Assembly (NCBI GenBank): GCA_018716365.1
Contig: DVKA01000120.1
Location: forward strand, 1-8,712
Direction: 5' to 3'
Length of the DNA: 8,712 nucleotides
Source of the DNA: Candidatus Caccocola faecipullorum
GTDB lineage: Bacteria > Synergistota > Synergistia > Synergistales > Synergistaceae
Shown: positions 6,771-8,712 of the stretch, piece after piece
How positions within the stretch are numbered: position 1 is the stretch's first letter
How the letters are laid out: each line of letters begins with the position of its first letter
The notes under the pieces: model-generated
The model's database searches: none
Told to the model about the DNA's origin: nothing
The model's input: the letters and a program-made list of their open reading frames with translations, nothing else
Position numbers and translations under genes: made by a program

Positions 6771-7000
6771 TTATCAAATACGGCGCGCCATGTTTCGCGC
6801 GCCGCGCCGCGGCTCCATGGTACAACGCCTGCGGCGCTAAATCCAGCGCCCAGGCGAAAAATCCGCAGACGGTTGAGAGAAATGGTTCTGGTCTGACAAT
6901 ATGTGAAAAAATATGCTTTGATGTGCGTTGTATGAAAAGCACCGGCTTCAACGGCACGGCGCGCCATGCTGAAAAGTTGGGTGAAGTATGATAAAATCAG

Positions 7001-7030
7001 TTATAGAGAGAATAATCGACGTATTCACAA
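7001..7030 (-). promoter_or_regulatory. Weak candidate promoter for the radical SAM gene
   Basis: On the minus strand TTGTGA (7025-7030) and CTATAA (7001-7006) are 18 bases apart. A transcript from here would have a leader of about 240 bases, which is long, so a closer promoter may exist that I did not recognise. Confidence 0.3.
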
Positions 7031-7098
7031 TCTGTCAGATTTATTGTTAACGTGAATCGGCGTTGAATTTTTGGACAATTTAGAGTTTTTATATTCGC

Positions 7099-7127
7099 TT
7101 GCAAAACTGCTTGTAAAATGATATATA
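7099..7127 (+). promoter_or_regulatory. Sigma-70-like promoter of the regulator operon
   Basis: TTGCAA (7099-7104) and TATATA (7122-7127) are 17 bases apart. The expected start near 7134 falls inside the operator palindrome at 7132-7146 and leaves a leader of only about 30 bases. Confidence 0.6.
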
Positions 7128-7131
7128 GTAG

Positions 7132-7146
7132 ACTGGGCAACCCAGT
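7132..7146. promoter_or_regulatory. Candidate autoregulatory operator, perfect 6-3-6 palindrome
   Basis: ACTGGG-CAA-CCCAGT is a perfect inverted repeat with a three-base centre. It covers the predicted transcription start and lies directly before the ribosome binding site of the FadR-type regulator. Operators of this family are short palindromes; FadR sites have the form TGGTnnnACCA, and the core here is TGG-n5-CCA. Binding by the downstream regulator is inferred from position and shape. Confidence 0.6.
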
Positions 7147-7147
7147 T

Positions 7148-7153
7148 AGGAGG
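7148..7153 (+). promoter_or_regulatory. Ribosome binding site of the regulator gene
   Basis: AGGAGG ends ten bases before ATG at 7164. An in-frame TTG at 7155 is only one base away and cannot be used with this site, so the ATG is chosen. Confidence 0.75.
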
Positions 7154-7163
7154 TTTGTTCACA

Positions 7164-7865
7164 ATGACCGAAGCACCCGTATCGAAGACGACGAGAATTT
7201 ATGAAAAGGTTGTGGAGAAGCTAAAGGAAGAGATAGCGGACGGACGTCTGCTCCCCGGCGATCCGCTGCCCTCGGAGCGTCAGCTCATGGAGACGTTCGG
7301 CGTGAGCCGCAGTTCGCTGCGTGAAGCGTTCCGCGTCATGGAGCTGCTCGGCCTCATAGAATCCATCGCGGGTAAGGGGCGCTTCGTGCGTCAGCCGCGC
7401 GAGATTGTGGACGATCAGAAAAAAGGGATACAGCTTGAAGACTCGGCTATACTCGAACTTATGGAGGCGCGGCGCATCCTAGACCCGGCCATCGCGGGCG
7501 AGAGCGCGATGCGCGCAACGCCGTCGGATTTAATGCGTCTGCTGCGCGTCATCACGGCGACGGAGGATCACCTCGCACTGCCGCGCGACCGCGCGCAGGC
7601 CGATTTCGATTTCCACCTTGTGCTCGCCGAGGCGACGCATAATTTTGTATTCGTCAACATTACGCGTATGAATTTTGATTTGATTCTCGCAACGCATGAC
7701 AGAATATATAACCTGCTCGACGACAAGGGCGCGTTCCTTAACGAGCACCGCGAGATGTACGACGCTATTCTCGACCACGACGCGGAGCGTGCGCGCGAAG
7801 CCGCTTCGCGCCATATAGACCGGATTTACCGCACGCTGCACAAAGGCATCGCAGCGGGCGAATGA
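7164..7865 (+). CDS. GntR-family transcriptional regulator, FadR/FCD subfamily
   Basis: This 233-residue protein is of typical length for FadR-type regulators. Residues about 9-78 are the GntR winged helix-turn-helix, with the signatures LLPGDPLPSERQL, FGVSRSSLREAFRVMELLGLI and the wing GKGRFV. Residues about 95-225 are the all-helical FCD ligand domain. Asp147, His151, His195 and His217 sit in the pattern D-x3-H...H...H that binds a metal ion in this family, and the metal in turn holds a carboxylate ligand. The ligand is therefore likely a small organic acid such as a hydroxy- or dicarboxylate, though its identity is not visible. It heads an operon with an HD protein and a dehydratase subunit and has a palindrome over its own transcription start. 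It probably represses this operon until the acid is present. Confidence 0.93.
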   Translation: MTEAPVSKTTRIYEKVVEKLKEEIADGRLLPGDPLPSERQLMETFGVSRSSLREAFRVMELLGLIESIAGKGRFVRQPREIVDDQKKGIQLEDSAILELMEARRILDPAIAGESAMRATPSDLMRLLRVITATEDHLALPRDRAQADFDFHLVLAEATHNFVFVNITRMNFDLILATHDRIYNLLDDKGAFLNEHREMYDAILDHDAERAREAASRHIDRIYRTLHKGIAAGE

Positions 7866-7903
7866 AATAAAAAATAAAAGAGACTGTGCGGGAGGATGAA
7901 ACG

Positions 7904-8464
7904 ATGAAAGAGAAGATCAGGGAGCTGTTCCCGGAAATCGAATGGATTCACGACGAAGAGATGCGCGGCAACGTCGTCGCGGCTATCGAGGACGCGCTGA
8001 AGGCCGGCGGCTGGGAGCCGGAGGATATGGGGAAGATTCCGTTTACTCTTCTTATTCCGAACTGCCCGTTCAGCTACCTCGACCATGTGCGCGGCGTGAC
8101 GCGCATAGCGAAGCTCGCTATGGACGAGTTCAACGCGATTTACGCGGCGAAGGATGAGAAGTTCAGGATGAACAACGACCTGCTCGTGGCGGGCGCTCTG
8201 CTTCACGACGTCGGCAAGCTCGTCGAGTACGAGAAGAACGGCGCGGGCGAGACTGTGAAGTCGCGTTGCGGAAAGAATCTCCGCCATCCGTTCTCCGGGA
8301 CGGTCATCGCGCTGCGCAACGGCCTTCCCGACGAGGTGGGGCACATCATTGCGAACCACGCGCACGAGGGCGACGGCACGCTGCGCAGCCCCGAGGCCGT
8401 CGTCGTGAACAAGGCGGACTTCATCAACTTCGAGTCGGTAAAGTCGTTCCTTGGAATGAAATAA
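7904..8464 (+). CDS. HD-domain phosphohydrolase-like protein
   Basis: This 186-residue soluble protein has the metal-binding HD pattern: His61, the doublet His101-Asp102 in LLHDVGK, histidines at 128, 147, 152 and 154, and Asp172 in NKADFI. HD proteins generally hydrolyse phosphate esters or nucleotides, but the substrate is not predictable here. The start is ATG at 7904, eight bases after GGGAGG (7890-7895). An in-frame GTG at 7886 lies upstream of that site. It lies 38 bases after the regulator and 37 bases before the dehydratase subunit, so it is almost certainly co-transcribed. Why an HD hydrolase accompanies a hydro-lyase is unclear; removal of a phosphorylated or CoA-linked side product, or a signalling role, are only guesses. 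Confidence 0.85.
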   Translation: MKEKIRELFPEIEWIHDEEMRGNVVAAIEDALKAGGWEPEDMGKIPFTLLIPNCPFSYLDHVRGVTRIAKLAMDEFNAIYAAKDEKFRMNNDLLVAGALLHDVGKLVEYEKNGAGETVKSRCGKNLRHPFSGTVIALRNGLPDEVGHIIANHAHEGDGTLRSPEAVVVNKADFINFESVKSFLGMK

Positions 8465-8484
8465 CGTTATACGGACGAGACTAC

Positions 8485-8492
8485 GGAGGAGG
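8485..8492 (+). promoter_or_regulatory. Strong ribosome binding site of the dehydratase gene
   Basis: GGAGGAGG lies nine bases before ATG at 8502. It is the strongest ribosome binding site in the window, consistent with high expression of a catabolic enzyme. Confidence 0.75.
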
Positions 8493-8501
8493 ATTCAGGC
8501 A

Positions 8502-8712
8502 ATGGGCAAGACATCGATAATGAAAATCATGGAGCGCGCCTCTGGCCATCCCGTGAAGGTCGGAGACCGCGTCTGGTGCAAAATCGACTGGGCGACCTGC
8601 CGCGACTTCGGCGGCGCGAACGTCGTGCTCCAGTTTGAAAAAGAGATGGGCAAGGAAGCGAAGGTCTGGGATCCCGACAAGCTCGCCTTCACCTTCGACC
8701 TTCAGGCTCCCG
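8502..8712 (+). CDS. Aconitase/3-isopropylmalate dehydratase large-subunit family protein, 5' part only
   Basis: Only the first 70 codons are in the window. They read MGKTSIMKIMERASG, then VKVGDRVWCKIDW, then RDFGGANVVLQFEKEMG. This is the typical N-terminus of the LeuC/homoaconitase/2,3-dimethylmalate dehydratase (DmdA-like) group: an ILxRASG helix, then a VxxGDxV strand and an aspartate-rich segment. Full-length members have about 420 residues, hold a 4Fe-4S cluster (its cysteines lie beyond the edge), and pair with a small subunit usually encoded next. They move a hydroxyl group between neighbouring carbons of a di- or tricarboxylate by dehydration and rehydration. A separate regulator and an HD gene upstream, with no leucine-pathway gene in view, point to a catabolic role and not leucine synthesis, but this is not proven. 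Confidence 0.85.
   Translation, partial: MGKTSIMKIMERASGHPVKVGDRVWCKIDWATCRDFGGANVVLQFEKEMGKEAKVWDPDKLAFTFDLQAP

Larger units (their letters stand above)
6755..7163. other. Divergent intergenic region between the radical SAM gene and the regulator operon
   Basis: The 409 bases hold no convincing gene. The half near the radical SAM gene is GC-rich and includes an exact 13-base direct repeat, ACGGCGCGCCATG, at 6780-6792 and 6956-6968. The half near the regulator is AT-rich and carries the candidate promoters and the operator palindrome listed separately. Confidence 0.6.

Noticed and set aside
6755..6967. 71-codon upstream extension of the radical SAM frame
   Set aside because: The ATG at 6754 has a well-spaced ribosome binding site, and the extension shows no family similarity and includes likely leader DNA.
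6245..6991. A 248-codon plus-strand frame opposite the radical SAM gene
   Set aside because: Antisense to the conserved N-terminal region of a recognisable enzyme, with no domain features of its own.
7886..7906. GTG 7886 as start of the HD gene
   Set aside because: The ribosome binding site GGGAGG lies downstream of it and is ideally spaced for the ATG at 7904.

Overview
The window looks like a piece of a GC-rich, diderm (outer-membrane) bacterium. The best evidence is a two-partner secretion pair: an outer-membrane TpsB translocator and a large secreted TpsA exoprotein. A Synergistota-type gut or anaerobic organism would fit the two-partner secretion genes, the B12-type radical SAM enzyme and the isopropylmalate-dehydratase-like fermentation gene. 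That placement is my inference from overall style and was not tested by any search.

Left part (1-5431), minus strand. A transporter gene (tpsB-like, 3239-4909) is followed by its substrate gene (tpsA-like, 1-3009, running off the left edge). The exoprotein reads as one uninterrupted frame of 1003 codons. It has a signal peptide, a haemagglutination-activity/TPS domain with an NPAG motif, and then about 600 residues of GLUG-type repeats expected to form a beta-helical stalk. The 229-bp gap between the two genes holds three related palindromic modules of the form GTCAT-hairpin-ATC. Upstream of tpsB are up to three promoter-like sequences and a leader with two hairpins.

Middle (5432-6754), minus strand. 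A single cobalamin-binding-type radical SAM protein with a CxxxCxxC cluster stands alone. The 409-bp gap upstream of it (6755-7163) is a divergent promoter region shared with the right-hand operon.

Right part (7164-8712), plus strand. A tight operon encodes a FadR-type (GntR/FCD) regulator, an HD-domain phosphohydrolase and the first 70 codons of an aconitase/3-isopropylmalate dehydratase large-subunit homologue. A perfect 6-3-6 palindrome overlaps the predicted transcription start of the regulator and is a good candidate autoregulatory operator. The regulator probably senses a carboxylic acid that the dehydratase pathway consumes or makes. The exact substrate cannot be read from this window.

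No RNA genes, CRISPR array, insertion sequence or phage gene was seen.
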